The notes beneath the pieces are model-generated. The model saw nothing but the letters and a program-made list of their open reading frames with translations, searched no databases and was not told the origin of the DNA. The position numbers and the translations under genes are program-made. From NCBI RefSeq assembly GCF_003718715.1, contig NZ_CP033465.1:2542001-2606000 (forward strand): DNA of 64,000 nt, read 5' to 3'. Position 1 is the stretch's first letter, and the number at the start of each line of letters is the position of its first letter. Positions 41,301 through 50,353 of this stretch are shown piece by piece. The DNA is from Clostridium sp. JN-1 (GTDB lineage Bacteria > Bacillota > Clostridia > Clostridiales > Clostridiaceae).

Positions 41301-41726
41301 CTACTCTTCTACAGTTATTCCCATGCTTCTTGCTGTTCCTGCTATCATTTTCATAGCAGTTTCAACTGAAGCAGCATTTAAATCCTGCATCTTTGTTTCA
41401 GCTATTTGTTTTAACTGATCTTTAGTTACCTTAGCAACTTTTTCTTTATTGGGAACACCAGAACCACTTTCTATTCCTACTGCCTTTTTAAGTAATACTG
41501 CTGCTGGCGGAGTCTTTAGTATAAAACTAAAAGATCTATCCTGATATACAGTTATTACTACTGGTATTATTAAACCAGCTTGACTAGCAGTCTTAGCATT
41601 AAATTCTTTACAGAATCCCATAATGTTTACACCATGTTGACCAAGTGCTGGACCAACTGGTGGTGCTGGAGTTGCTTTTCCTGCAGCAAGTTGAAGTTTG
41701 ATCATTCCTACTACTTTTTTAGCCAT
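41301..41726 (-). CDS. rplK: 50S ribosomal protein L11
   Basis: A 141-residue L11 ([37 protein letters not shown]), the GTPase-associated-centre protein and target of thiostrepton-type antibiotics. A small hairpin sits just upstream of its ribosome binding site. Confidence 0.98.
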   Translation of the reverse strand: MAKKVVGMIKLQLAAGKATPAPPVGPALGQHGVNIMGFCKEFNAKTASQAGLIIPVVITVYQDRSFSFILKTPPAAVLLKKAVGIESGSGVPNKEKVAKVTKDQLKQIAETKMQDLNAASVETAMKMIAGTARSMGITVEE

Positions 41727-41742
41727 GTTTTACACCTCCTAT

Positions 41743-41774
41743 AAGTGGTATATGGACTTTTTGTCCTTCCACTT
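41743..41774 (-). promoter_or_regulatory. Hairpin in the nusG-rplK spacer
   Basis: AAGTGG/CCACTT with an inner GGAC/GTCC around AAAAA, ending 5 bases before the rplK GGAGG. Its position suits a ribosomal-protein feedback site (L1 in other bacteria); function is inferred. Confidence 0.45.
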
Positions 41775-41795
41775 TTGTAAGACTAAAGTCTTAGA

Positions 41796-42317
41796 TTAAT
41801 CTAATTTTTCTATTTGATTAAAATCAAGTTCAACAGGAGTTTCCCTGCCAAACATATTAACTGAAGCTTTAACTTTTCTTTTTTCGCTGTTTATCTCTTG
41901 AATAACAGCTGGAAAATTCTCAAGCGGACCCGACTTGACTTTAACATTTTCACCAACTTCTAAATCTATATCAACAATTTTTTCCTTTATGCCCATAGAT
42001 TCAACTTCTTCTTCTGTAAGCGGTACAGGTTTTGATCCTGGTCCAACAAACCCTGTGACTCCTCTGGTATTTCTAACAACATACCAAGAATCATCTGTCA
42101 TTATCATGTGTATTAAAACATATCCTGGGAATATCTTCTTTTGTGTAATCTTCTTTTTGCCATCTTTTACTTCTACTTGTTCTTCTATAGGAACTTGAAT
42201 ATTATCTATACAGTCATAAAGTTCCCTATTTTCTATGATCTTTTCAAGATTAGCTTTTACTTTATTCTCATAACCAGAATATGTATGAACTACATACCAT
42301 CTAGCTTTATCTGCCAT
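41796..42317 (-). CDS. nusG: Transcription elongation factor NusG
   Basis: A 173-residue protein with the NGN domain (ARWYVVHTYSGYENKVKANLEKIIE, FPGYVLIHMIMTDDSWYVVRNTRGVTGFVG) and C-terminal KOW (GENVKVKSGPLENFPAVIQEINSEKRKVKASVNMFG). It binds the polymerase clamp and couples to ribosomes. Follows secE, 48 bp apart. Confidence 0.98.
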   Translation of the reverse strand: MADKARWYVVHTYSGYENKVKANLEKIIENRELYDCIDNIQVPIEEQVEVKDGKKKITQKKIFPGYVLIHMIMTDDSWYVVRNTRGVTGFVGPGSKPVPLTEEEVESMGIKEKIVDIDLEVGENVKVKSGPLENFPAVIQEINSEKRKVKASVNMFGRETPVELDFNQIEKLD

Positions 42318-42365
42318 AATACAAGGAACGGGAATTAATTTCCCTTCCTCCCTCCTTCTTTAATC

Positions 42366-42596
42366 TTATTTAAAGACAATTTTAAATAAATTATTAAATC
42401 CAAAATCTAACAAACCTACAATTATAATACAAACAATACAAAATGCCATAACCGTAATTGTGGCTTTCTTTACTCTTTCCTTAGATGCCCAAGTTATTCT
42501 TCTGTGTTCTGTTAATAATTCCTTTAAAAAGCCAATAAAACCACTTCCGGACGCTACTGAATTTTCAACTTTTTTAACATTATTTTTTACAGTCAT
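42366..42596 (-). CDS. secE: Protein translocase subunit SecE
   Basis: A 76-residue single-span SecE: amphipathic FLKELLTEHRRITWASKERVKKATITV then one membrane helix (MAFCIVCIIIVGLLDFGF). It clamps SecY. The ATG at 42596 is favoured; a GTG at 42605 would be only 2 bases from AGAGG. Confidence 0.95.
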   Translation of the reverse strand: MTVKNNVKKVENSVASGSGFIGFLKELLTEHRRITWASKERVKKATITVMAFCIVCIIIVGLLDFGFNNLFKIVFK

Positions 42597-42637
42597 TTTG
42601 TTCACATCCTCTAAACTTTATTTATGACTCTAAAAAG

Positions 42638-42787
42638 TTATTTTGTTTCTTTATGTAATGTATGTTTATGGCAAAATGGGCAATATTTCTTCATTTCCAA
42701 TCTATCTGGATCATTCTTCTTATTTTTCATTGTATTGTAGTTTCTCTGTTTACAATCTGTACAAGCTAATGTTACTTTTGTTCTCAT
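42638..42787 (-). CDS. rpmG: 50S ribosomal protein L33 (zinc-binding form)
   Basis: A 49-residue L33: [17 protein letters not shown]... with CTDC and CPFC as the zinc ligands. First gene of rpmG-secE-nusG, as in most Firmicutes. The ATG at 42787 follows GGAGG. Confidence 0.97.
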   Translation of the reverse strand: MRTKVTLACTDCKQRNYNTMKNKKNDPDRLEMKKYCPFCHKHTLHKETK

Positions 42788-42871
42788 TTCTTACACCTCC
42801 TGAAAACTACATATATATATAAATATATAACTTTAATATTTTAATTTCTCATAATTATGCATCACTTAGAT

Positions 42872-42900
42872 AATTTATCACAAGTCAGCCTATATGTCAA
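42872..42900 (-). promoter_or_regulatory. Promoter of rpmG-secE-nusG
   Basis: TTGACA (42900-42895) and TAAATT (42877-42872), 17-base spacer. It begins 32 bp beyond the end of the TnpB right-end remnant. Confidence 0.65.
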
Positions 42901-42931
42901 TAAAATTATGCTTTAACATCATATACAATTA

Positions 42932-43052
42932 GTGAACTTACCCTACCCACAAAGGGAATGGGGCTTCCTGCTTCTTCAACCTCGCAGCCTACTATATTCA
43001 CAGGCTTAATTCCAATAGTTCCTACCGTATTTATCTACAGGCTTGCGCCGCC
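42932..43052 (-). mobile_element. IS200/IS605-type right-end remnant: TnpB tail and omega-RNA-like scaffold
   Basis: Minus strand 43044-43006 encodes KPVDKYGRNYWN then a stop, which resembles the extreme C terminus of clostridial TnpB. It continues into GCCTGTG...AGGCTGCGAGG, GCAGGAAGCCCC and a C-rich/G-rich terminal stem (CCCATTCCC / GGGTAGGG) ending GTTCAC. In intact IS605-group elements this stretch is both the transposon right end and the 3' scaffold of the TnpB guide RNA. No tnpA, left end or rest of tnpB is present. Recognised from memory of the family, not by search. Confidence 0.7.
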
Positions 43053-43065
43053 TTTATAAATTTTT

Positions 43066-43094
43066 AAAAGGACTAGGTCTAGAAACCCAGTCCT
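43066..43094 (-). terminator. Terminator after tuf2
   Basis: AGGACT...AGTCCT with an inner GG/CC pair and TTTT on the minus strand, 9 bp after the tuf2 stop codon. The U-run is short. Confidence 0.65.
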
Positions 43095-43103
43095 ATGATT
43101 TAA

Positions 43104-44297
43104 TTACTCAACTATCTTGGTAACAACACCTGAACCTACTGTTCTTCCGCCTTCTCTTATTGCAAATCTTAATCCTTCATCCATTGCTACTGGTGTTATT
43201 AAATCTACATCCATGTCGATGTGATCTCCTGGCATTACCATTTCTGTTCCTTCTGGTAATTTTATTGATCCTGTTACATCTGTTGTTCTGAAATAAAATT
43301 GCGGTCTGTATCCATTGAAGAATGGTGTATGTCTTCCGCCTTCTTCTTTCTTAAGTACATATACCTGACCTACAAATTTCTTGTGAGGATGTACTGTACC
43401 TGGTTTTGCAAGTACCTGACCTCTCTCTATATCTTCTCTTTGTATTCCTCTTAATAATGCTCCGATATTATCCCCTGCCATTGCCTGGTCTAATGTCTTC
43501 CTGAACATTTCTACTCCTGTTACTACTGTCTTCGTCTTTTCTTCCTTAAGTCCTACTAATTCTACTTCGTCTCCAACTTTTAATACTCCACTTTCTACTC
43601 TTCCTGTTGCTACTGTTCCTCTTCCTGTTATTGTCATTACATCTTCTACTGGCATTAAGAATGGTTTATCTGTTGCTCTTTGTGGTGTTGGTATATAGCT
43701 GTCTACTGCATCCATTAACTCATGTATGCATTTTGTTGCTTCTGGATCATCTGGGTTCTCTAGTACTTTTAATGCACTTCCTACTATTATTGGAATGTCA
43801 TCTCCTGGGAAGTTGTATTCACTTAATAATTCTCTTACTTCCATTTCTACTAATTCTATTAATTCTGGGTCATCTACTTGGTCTGCTTTATTTAAGAATA
43901 CTACTATGTAGTCAACTCCAACTCTTGATGCTAGCAGTATATGTTCTCTTGTTTGCGGCATTGGACCATCTGCTGCACTTACTACTAGGATTGCTCCATC
44001 CATTTGTGCTGCTCCTGTTATCATGTTCTTTACATAGTCAGCATGTCCTGGACAGTCTACGTGTGCATAATGTCTTTTATCTGTTTCATATTCTACGTGT
44101 GATGTGTTTATTGTGATTCCTCTTTCTTTTTCTTCTGGTGCTTTATCTATTTCATCATACTTTGTTGCTGATGCTTTTCCTTCTTTGGATAGTACCATTG
44201 TTATTGCTGCTGTAAGTGTTGTCTTACCATGATCTACGTGTCCTATTGTTCCTATGTTTACATGCGGCTTATTTCTTTCAAATTTTTCTTTTGCCAT
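43104..44297 (-). CDS. tufB: Elongation factor Tu, copy 2
   Basis: The 397 residues are identical to copy 1. DNA identity extends by eye from 43100 to 44312, covering the ribosome binding site but not the flanks. Here the gene follows tRNA-Gly and tRNA-Thr under their own promoter, an arrangement that couples tRNA and EF-Tu supply, and it ends at its own terminator. Confidence 0.98.
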   Translation of the reverse strand: MAKEKFERNKPHVNIGTIGHVDHGKTTLTAAITMVLSKEGKASATKYDEIDKAPEEKERGITINTSHVEYETDKRHYAHVDCPGHADYVKNMITGAAQMDGAILVVSAADGPMPQTREHILLASRVGVDYIVVFLNKADQVDDPELIELVEMEVRELLSEYNFPGDDIPIIVGSALKVLENPDDPEATKCIHELMDAVDSYIPTPQRATDKPFLMPVEDVMTITGRGTVATGRVESGVLKVGDEVELVGLKEEKTKTVVTGVEMFRKTLDQAMAGDNIGALLRGIQREDIERGQVLAKPGTVHPHKKFVGQVYVLKKEEGGRHTPFFNGYRPQFYFRTTDVTGSIKLPEGTEMVMPGDHIDMDVDLITPVAMDEGLRFAIREGGRTVGSGVVTKIVE

Positions 44298-44370
44298 TTT
44301 TTTATTCCTCCTCGTTTATTAACTTTTGATTTAAGTAAACTCGCCCTGGTGTTTTGTAAATTTATCTTAC

Positions 44371-44446
44371 TGGAGCCCATGACCGGGATTGAACCGGTGA
44401 CCTCCACCTTACCAAGGTGACGCTCTGCCAACTGAGCTACATGGGC
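44371..44446 (-). tRNA. tRNA-Thr (GGT anticodon)
   Basis: A complete cloverleaf with acceptor GCCCATG/CATGGGC, anticodon loop TGGTAAG, T-arm GGTTCAATCCC and encoded CCA. It reads ACC/ACU codons. Five bases separate it from tRNA-Gly. Confidence 0.96.
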
Positions 44447-44451
44447 AATTT

Positions 44452-44526
44452 TGGAGCAGGAAACGGGACTCGAACCCGCGACAGCCAACTTGGGAAGCTG
44501 GTGTTCTACCACTGAACTACTCCTGC
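44452..44526 (-). tRNA. tRNA-Gly (CCC anticodon)
   Basis: Acceptor GCAGGAG, anticodon arm CCAGC-TTCCCAA-GTTGG with U33 before CCC, T-loop TTCGAGT, CCA encoded. It reads GGG, a codon little used in AT-rich genomes. Confidence 0.94.
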
Positions 44527-44558
44527 CCATAATAGTTTAAAACTTATACCGATTATCA

Positions 44559-44587
44559 ATTTTAATACAAGTATATTTTTTTGTCAA
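44559..44587 (-). promoter_or_regulatory. Sigma-A promoter of tRNA-Gly, tRNA-Thr and tuf2
   Basis: TTGACA (44587-44582) and TAAAAT (44564-44559), 17-base spacer, immediately downstream of sigH and about 33 bp before tRNA-Gly. Confidence 0.82.
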
Positions 44588-44594
44588 TATACAA

Positions 44595-45239
44595 TTATTT
44601 ATCATTTAGACATTTTTCCAATTTTCTTTTAACTCTTTGGAGTGCATTATCTATAGATTTGGCATGTCTATCCAGATCACAAGCAATTTCTTGATAGGAT
44701 TTCCCATCAAGATACGACACTAATACTTCCATTTCCAAGTTAGATAATACTTCACCAATCTCAGCATGTATATGATTTATTTCTTCTTTACTTATAATTA
44801 ATTCTTCAGGATCAGCTACTTTTGCTTCAGATAATACATCTAAAAGCGTTCTATCTGATTCATCATCATATATAGGTTTATTTAAAGATATATAAGTATT
44901 TAAAGGAATATGTTTTTGGCGTGTAGCTGTCTTAATTGCAGTGATAATCTGTCTTGTAACACAAAGTTCAGCAAAAGCCTTAAAAGAAGATAATTTATCA
45001 GTTTTAAAGTCTCTTATTGCCTTATATAACCCTATCATTCCTTCTTGATATATGTCCTCTTTGTCTGCTCCAATTAAAAAATAAGATTTTGCTTTTGCCT
45101 TTACAAAATTCTCATATTTATTAATTAGATACTCCTGAGACTTAGTATCCCCCTTTTTGGCTTTTATGACAACTTCCTCATCTACTTTATCTTCTCCAAA
45201 GGAGGAAATTTTTTTACTAGCGCAACCCCTTCTGTCCAA
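44595..45239 (-). CDS. sigH: RNA polymerase sigma factor SigH (TTG start)
   Basis: A 214-residue sigma-70 family factor: region 2 (EYLINKYENFVKAKAKSYFLIGADKEDIYQEGMIGLYKAIRDFK), and region 4 HTH (LDGKSYQEIACDLDRHAKSIDNALQRVKRKLEK). SigH directs early sporulation and stationary-phase genes. TTG at 45239 lies 5 bases after GGAGGGG. The usual neighbours yacP, rlmB and secE-nusG support the name. Confidence 0.94.
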   Translation of the reverse strand: MDRRGCASKKISSFGEDKVDEEVVIKAKKGDTKSQEYLINKYENFVKAKAKSYFLIGADKEDIYQEGMIGLYKAIRDFKTDKLSSFKAFAELCVTRQIITAIKTATRQKHIPLNTYISLNKPIYDDESDRTLLDVLSEAKVADPEELIISKEEINHIHAEIGEVLSNLEMEVLVSYLDGKSYQEIACDLDRHAKSIDNALQRVKRKLEKCLNDK

Positions 45240-45278
45240 GGTATCCCCTCCAAATTAAGAATATATCATATAATATTG

Positions 45279-45308
45279 ATTATACATTACAAGTAAATTC
45301 ACAGTCAA
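45279..45308 (-). promoter_or_regulatory. Candidate promoter of sigH
   Basis: TTGACT (45308-45303) and TATAAT (45284-45279) with an 18-base spacer, directly after the NYN-domain gene, so sigH can be transcribed separately from it. Confidence 0.65.
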
Positions 45309-45315
45309 TAGATTT

Positions 45316-45828
45316 TCAATTACTTCTGCGAATTTTTTCAAGTTTTTCCAAAATATCCTGTTTGATTGAATCTGTTAATTCAAACTTTTTCTTTGAATAT
45401 CCCTTACTTATTCTCTTCTGTATTTTATTTTGTGTTGCTTGTACCTCACGATAAAACTCTATTGACGACATTCTAATAGCACCGCGTCCAAAGATTACCT
45501 GCTGTTCCAAAGAATCCGATGTTACAACACTTACTTCTGTGATGCGTCCTATTTTATTCACTGTTTTTTCAATAAAGCTATCTGCTGTTTCACCTTCTTT
45601 AGTAAATACAACTATAACATTATTGTTAATTCTTTCTTTCTTTTCTATACTTCCAATTACCATATGTGCATCAAAAACTATAAAAATTTTATAATTTTTA
45701 TACGCTGCATAATTGCTCAATATTTCTATAAGTTTACTTCTTGAAGCCTCATAATTATATTCCTTTATTTTATTCAATTCTGGCCAGCTATTTATTACAT
45801 TATACCCATCTACAAAAACATTTTTCAC
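45316..45828 (-). CDS. NYN-domain ribonuclease, YacP/Rae1 family (GTG start)
   Basis: A 170-residue PIN-like NYN protein: acidic active-site residues in FVDGYNVINSW, IVFDAHMV and ETADSFIEK, then VVTSDSLEQQVIFGRGAIRMS. In Bacillus the homologue Rae1 cleaves mRNA in the ribosomal A site; here the role is inferred. Start GTG at 45828. It follows rlmB by 16 bp. Confidence 0.88.
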   Translation of the reverse strand: MKNVFVDGYNVINSWPELNKIKEYNYEASRSKLIEILSNYAAYKNYKIFIVFDAHMVIGSIEKKERINNNVIVVFTKEGETADSFIEKTVNKIGRITEVSVVTSDSLEQQVIFGRGAIRMSSIEFYREVQATQNKIQKRISKGYSKKKFELTDSIKQDILEKLEKIRRSN

Positions 45829-45844
45829 TTTCCATCACATTGCC

Positions 45845-46642
45845 CTATTTTATTCTCTGTTTTAAAACTTCATACATCAGTATGCCGCCTGCAACAGAAG
45901 CATTTAAAGAAGATATTTTGCCAACCATGGGTATCTTTACAAGTACGTCGCACTTATATTTTGTGAGCTTAGATATACCTTTTCCTTCACTTCCTATAAT
46001 CAAAGCTAATCGTCCATTAAGCTTTGAATCAAAGCAGTAACTTTCGCCTCTCATATCTGCTCCATATACCCATATACCATGTTTCTTTAGCTCATCTATT
46101 ACATTATTGATATTAGAGACTTTTGCTATTTTCATGTGCTCTACAGCACCTGCTGACGTTTTATACACGGTAGGTGTTACTCCAACATTTCTTCTTTTGG
46201 GTATTATAATCCCATGTACTCCACATGTCTCAGCTGTCCTAATTATAGATCCAAAATTATGAGGGTCTTCTATCTGATCTAAAATTACTATAAATTCCTC
46301 TTCTCCTTTTTCCTTTGCAAATTGCAGTATATCTTCTACACTGCAGTATTCATAAGGAGTAACCTGTGCTATAACACCTTGATGTGAACCCGTTTGTGAT
46401 AGTCGATCTAACTTTTTCCTATCAACACGTTTTACTACTATTCTCTTTTCTTTGGCTAACTTCAATATCGTATTTACAGATCCAGAAATTTCTCCGTTTG
46501 CAATAAATATCTGTTCTATAGTTTTATTTGATTTTAATGTCTCAATAACTGCATTTCTTCCTTCAATAATATCTTCTCTAAATAAGTCAGTATCTGTTTC
46601 TACGGATCTATTTCCATCTCTAAATAGCTTTTTCTTCTGCAA
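45845..46642 (-). CDS. rlmB: 23S rRNA (guanosine-2'-O-)-methyltransferase, RlmB family (TTG start)
   Basis: A 265-residue SPOUT enzyme with a substrate-binding N terminus (IEGRNAVIETLKSNKTIEQIFI), and the knot motifs QIEDPHNFGSIIRTAE, IIGSEGKGIS and SLNASVAGGILMYEVLK. It uses SAM to methylate a 23S rRNA ribose. The TTG at 46642 directly follows the thyX stop codon, with its ribosome site inside thyX. Confidence 0.9.
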   Translation of the reverse strand: MQKKKLFRDGNRSVETDTDLFREDIIEGRNAVIETLKSNKTIEQIFIANGEISGSVNTILKLAKEKRIVVKRVDRKKLDRLSQTGSHQGVIAQVTPYEYCSVEDILQFAKEKGEEEFIVILDQIEDPHNFGSIIRTAETCGVHGIIIPKRRNVGVTPTVYKTSAGAVEHMKIAKVSNINNVIDELKKHGIWVYGADMRGESYCFDSKLNGRLALIIGSEGKGISKLTKYKCDVLVKIPMVGKISSLNASVAGGILMYEVLKQRIK

Positions 46643-47386
46643 TTAATCACCTTCTTTATACTTAGCTCTAACTTCCTCAATTTTACCACATGTCATATTG
46701 CCTTCAGGGCAAGGTCCGTTTACACAAGATGGACCGCAGTATTTAAATAGTACTGGTGCTGCCTTTTTAACCTCAGTTAACATTTCATAAGCCAACTGCC
46801 TTATTTCCCACTGCGCCCTGTTACAACATCTGTGTTTAAAGAAATTAAATAAACTCCTTGCATTCATTGTAACTACAATTTTAGTTTCACAGGCATTTGG
46901 GAAAACATACCTTGCATCTTCTATTGATTTTTTTTCAGCATCTCTAGGATTCATTCCTTGTTCAATATACTTTTTATTCAAAATTTCTGATAAATCAGCG
47001 TACGATTTTTTTATATTATTCATAGTATTTATAAATATAGTCTTTGCATCCTTATCTTTCTCTATTTCAGGAGGTACTATGTATTTGAATTCATTTAATT
47101 TAACGTATCTTTGACTTTGCTGCGAATACGATGCTATTCTATGCCTAACTAATTGATGTGTAAGACTCCTTGAAACTCCTTCAATTCCAAATGTAAATGA
47201 AACATGCTCAACTACCGATTCATGACCATATGACATCAATTTATCTAAAAATTTAGTTATTTTTTCTTGAGTTAGACTTTCTTCAATTTCATCTATTCCA
47301 ACAGGACTATAACACAATTTTGCCGCTTCTGCCACTACCTTTTCAGGATTGGGTGTGTATTCAATCAATTTAACTTTTAAAGTCAT
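46643..47386 (-). CDS. thyX: Flavin-dependent thymidylate synthase ThyX
   Basis: A 247-residue FAD enzyme with the ThyX motif [14 protein letters not shown] and substrate residues in [17 protein letters not shown]. It makes dTMP from dUMP using methylenetetrahydrofolate and NADPH. C-terminal Cys-rich segment ([19 protein letters not shown]) is noteworthy and could bind metal. Overlaps mrnC by 4 bases. Confidence 0.94.
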   Translation of the reverse strand: MTLKVKLIEYTPNPEKVVAEAAKLCYSPVGIDEIEESLTQEKITKFLDKLMSYGHESVVEHVSFTFGIEGVSRSLTHQLVRHRIASYSQQSQRYVKLNEFKYIVPPEIEKDKDAKTIFINTMNNIKKSYADLSEILNKKYIEQGMNPRDAEKKSIEDARYVFPNACETKIVVTMNARSLFNFFKHRCCNRAQWEIRQLAYEMLTEVKKAAPVLFKYCGPSCVNGPCPEGNMTCGKIEEVRAKYKEGD

Positions 47387-47811
47387 TTTTTATCCTCCAT
47401 CATCTTTAAATCTATTATAAGCTTCAGTAGGTAATTTAATCTTTCTTCTTCATTTGTCAAATATAGAAATCCTATAAGAGTTTCAAATCCAGTTGCGTAT
47501 CTATATTCTCGAACATCAGCATTTTTAGGAACTGTACCAGACTTAGAATTTCTTCCGCGTTTGAAAATACATAATTCTTCTTCCGTAAGTTCCTGCTCTA
47601 TATTTTTTATAAATTCACTTTGTGCATGTGCTTTAACAAATTCTATAGCTTTTACATGGAGCTTGTGAACTGACATATTCCTATTTTTTTCAACCAGATA
47701 TGTCCTTATAAATACCTCATATACTGCATCCCCAATAAATGCAAGTACCAGCGGATTTAAGTTTTTTACATCTTTTTTTACGAATTTATTTTTTAACAAG
47801 GTAAAATCCAT
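47383..47811 (-). CDS. mrnC: Mini-ribonuclease III
   Basis: A 142-residue RNase III catalytic domain without a ds[21 protein letters not shown] carries the acidic signature, and [35 protein letters not shown] the second half. It matures 23S rRNA ends in Firmicutes. Located between cysS and thyX. Confidence 0.93.
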   Translation of the reverse strand: MDFTLLKNKFVKKDVKNLNPLVLAFIGDAVYEVFIRTYLVEKNRNMSVHKLHVKAIEFVKAHAQSEFIKNIEQELTEEELCIFKRGRNSKSGTVPKNADVREYRYATGFETLIGFLYLTNEEERLNYLLKLIIDLKMMEDKK

Positions 47812-47870
47812 TTAATTTCTCCAATCTGCATATTATTTATCTTATCACCTACTTAAATAATATTTAACAT

Positions 47871-49268
47871 TTATAGTTTTTTCCATCTAACTCCGTTTGA
47901 TGTATCTTCAAGTATTATACCTTGGGTTTTTAATTCATCCCTTATTTTATCTGAGAGAGCCCAATTTTTATCTTTCCTAGCTTCTTCTCTCTTTTCTATT
48001 AATTCCTTTATTTGATCTTCAAGATTACCTTTTTTAGATTTTTGAAGTATTCCCAATGGCGCCCCTAATTCTCTTATTAAGTCCAGGCAATATTTTATAA
48101 GTTTCTTAGAAGAACCTATATTTACATTTGTATTTACGTCCTTAATTAAATCAAATATTACAGATATAGCATCAGCAGTATTGAAATCATCATCCATCTT
48201 TTCTATATACTTTTCTTTGTATTTACTTAATAATTCTATATATTTATTTTCATCCTCTGTTAGATCTTCTAAAATTACTTTGTCATACAAACTTTCTAAA
48301 TTTGTAATTGAATTATATAGTCTGTCTAGTGCCGACTTTGTTGAATCTAAAAGCTCAATACTAAAGTTAATCTGAGTTCTATAGTGCCCAGAGAGCATAA
48401 ACAATCTTAAAACATCAGCATCATACTTCTCTAATATCTCTCTTGCAGTAAAAAAGTTATTAAGAGATTTTGACATCTTTTGATTATTTATATTTACAAA
48501 TGCAGAATGCATCCAGTAGTTTGCAAATGTTTTACCCGTTCTAGCTTCACTTTGGGCTATTTCATTTTCGTGGTGCGGAAATACTAAGTCAGCTCCTCCT
48601 GCATGTATATCTATCGTTTCTCCAAGTAAATTATAAGCCATGCATGAGCATTCTATGTGCCATCCAGGTCTTCCCATACCCCATGGACTCTTCCATGCTG
48701 GTTCTCCTTCTTTTTGGTTTTTCCATACTGCAAAATCCATAGGATCTTTTTTTCTATCATCCACATCTATTCTAGCTCCTGATTGAAGCTCATCTAAATT
48801 TTGTCCTGAAAGTTTACCATATCCCTTAAATTTTTTAGTACTAAAATATACATCTCCATCTACCTCATAAGCATATCCAGCATCTATAAGGTCAGATACA
48901 AACTCTATTATTTGATCTATATATTCAGTTGCTCTAGGATTTACTGTTGCCCTCTCTATGTTGAGAGCATCTGCATCCTTATAATATTCTTTTATAAATT
49001 TATCTCCTAGTTCCCTTACTGTTATATTTTCTTCATTCGCTCTTTTTATCATCTTATCATCTATATCAGTAAAGTTTTGAACAAATTTAACCTTGTATCC
49101 CCTGTATTCTAGATATCTTCTTACAGTATCAAATACTACAAATGTTCTCGCATTACCTATATGAAAAAAATTATATACAGTTGGGCCGCATACATACATT
49201 GCTACTTGCCCTTTTTTTAAGGGAACAAACTCTTCTTTTTTTCTAGTCATTGTATTAAAAACTTTCAT
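47871..49268 (-). CDS. cysS: Cysteinyl-tRNA synthetase
   Basis: This 465-residue class I synthetase has HIGH as [14 protein letters not shown] as QKMSKSLNN, and zinc ligands in [17 protein letters not shown] and [10 protein letters not shown]. Charges tRNA-Cys. Directly upstream of mrnC with a 60-bp gap; a 388-bp spacer holding a MITE separates it from ispD, where relatives often have further genes. Confidence 0.97.
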   Translation of the reverse strand: MKVFNTMTRKKEEFVPLKKGQVAMYVCGPTVYNFFHIGNARTFVVFDTVRRYLEYRGYKVKFVQNFTDIDDKMIKRANEENITVRELGDKFIKEYYKDADALNIERATVNPRATEYIDQIIEFVSDLIDAGYAYEVDGDVYFSTKKFKGYGKLSGQNLDELQSGARIDVDDRKKDPMDFAVWKNQKEGEPAWKSPWGMGRPGWHIECSCMAYNLLGETIDIHAGGADLVFPHHENEIAQSEARTGKTFANYWMHSAFVNINNQKMSKSLNNFFTAREILEKYDADVLRLFMLSGHYRTQINFSIELLDSTKSALDRLYNSITNLESLYDKVILEDLTEDENKYIELLSKYKEKYIEKMDDDFNTADAISVIFDLIKDVNTNVNIGSSKKLIKYCLDLIRELGAPLGILQKSKKGNLEDQIKELIEKREEARKDKNWALSDKIRDELKTQGIILEDTSNGVRWKKL

Positions 49269-49386
49269 CAGTATTTCCCCCTATTTTCACGTATAATATT
49301 TTTACACATGCTATATTTAATTAAATAATTCTATTAAACATTTTAACATATTATTATAACTTATTTAACCCTATTTTAAATATAAA

Positions 49387-49656
49387 AACAGAGAACATAG
49401 GACAGAGGACAATTGACAGAGAAGATATAATTTCAAAATAAAACTGGAAACCCTTTATTAAGTTTTTTGGAGAAGGTGGTAAGTATAACTACCTTTATGA
49501 TCTATCGGTCTGCGGGCTTACCAGTCCTCCAAGTAAGTGTAAAAAAATACAGTTCCAGTAAAAATAAAATTTTCACTGAAACTTAAGTTCTAAATCTCTG
49601 TAAATTTAAAGATTCTTTTGCGTTAGCAAAAAATCCTCCTTCACTGTCCTATGTTT
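49387..49656. mobile_element. MITE-like element, copy 2, carrying a nested insertion
   Basis: The left end GAGAACATAGGACAGAGGACAATTGACAGAGAAG and the right end (AAATTTAAAGATTCTTTTGCGTTAGCAAAAAATCCTCCTTCACTGTCC, quoted in parts) match copy 1 at 2802-2993 closely. The middle differs: it holds a roughly 117-bp segment with its own ACTGGAA/TTCCAGT ends (49443-49559). No ORF. The right end abuts the ispD stop codon at 49657. Confidence 0.65.
49443..49559. repeat. Nested element with a long hairpin inside MITE copy 2
   Basis: ACTGGAA (49443-49449) and TTCCAGT (49553-49559) bound a segment with a two-part stem: TTGGAG/CTCCAA (49467-49472 with 49527-49532) and GGTAAG/CTTACC (49478-49483 with 49517-49522). 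The 33-base apical part is relatively GC-rich (ATCGGTCTGCGGG). It looks like a structured RNA or a second mobile unit; I recognise no known family. Confidence 0.5.
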
Positions 49657-50352
49657 TTATTTACGTTTTCTAATTATACTATCTGCCGTAATTAAATCTT
49701 CCGGCGTAGTAATTTTTATATTATCATAACTTCCACTGTACAAATAAACTTTATTCCCATAGTATTCAACTACAGCCGTATCATCTGTAAACTTAACCCT
49801 ATGAAGCTTTAACTTCCTATGACACTTAAGTATCAAATTATAATCAAAGCACTGAGGTGTTTGTACACAAAAAAGTTTACTTCTGTCAATAGTATCCACA
49901 GAAAAACCGGTCTTGTCTATTATCTTTATAGTATCCTTAGGTGGAACTCCACAGGCACATGATCCATACTTTTCTGCATATTTTATACCATTTTCTATAA
50001 CGCTGTCTTCTATAAACGGTCTTGCGCCATCATGAATTAAAACTATGTTACATTCATGATTTGGCACTGCATTAAGACCATTTAAAACAGAATCCTGCCT
50101 TTCATCTCCACCTTTAACTACATCTACTACTTTCTCTATTTTAAATTTTTCTATGACGTTTTTCCTACAATAATTTATTTTATCTTCTCCACACACTAGA
50201 ATCATTCCATCAATAAATTTATTTTTGGAAAGCTTATGTAATGAATAATACAAAACTGGTTTATCATCTATATTTAAAAACTGTTTATTGATACTACTTT
50301 TCATTCTTGTGCCTTTTCCAGCTGCTAAAATAATCGCATAATTTTTTTTCAT
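49657..50352 (-). CDS. ispD: 2-C-methyl-D-erythritol 4-phosphate cytidylyltransferase
   Basis: A 231-residue enzyme with the nucleotidyltransferase motif [25 protein letters not shown] and [11 protein letters not shown]. It forms CDP-methylerythritol in the MEP isoprenoid pathway. The ATG at 50352 lies one base past the PIN-TRAM stop codon; earlier in-frame starts would overlap that gene. ispF is not adjacent. Confidence 0.92.
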   Translation of the reverse strand: MKKNYAIILAAGKGTRMKSSINKQFLNIDDKPVLYYSLHKLSKNKFIDGMILVCGEDKINYCRKNVIEKFKIEKVVDVVKGGDERQDSVLNGLNAVPNHECNIVLIHDGARPFIEDSVIENGIKYAEKYGSCACGVPPKDTIKIIDKTGFSVDTIDRSKLFCVQTPQCFDYNLILKCHRKLKLHRVKFTDDTAVVEYYGNKVYLYSGSYDNIKITTPEDLITADSIIRKRK

Positions 50353-50353
50353 A

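Noticed and set aside
44258-44530. 90-codon minus-strand frame running across both tRNA genes into tuf2
   Set aside because: It is a translation of tRNA sequence and shares tuf2's start region in another frame.
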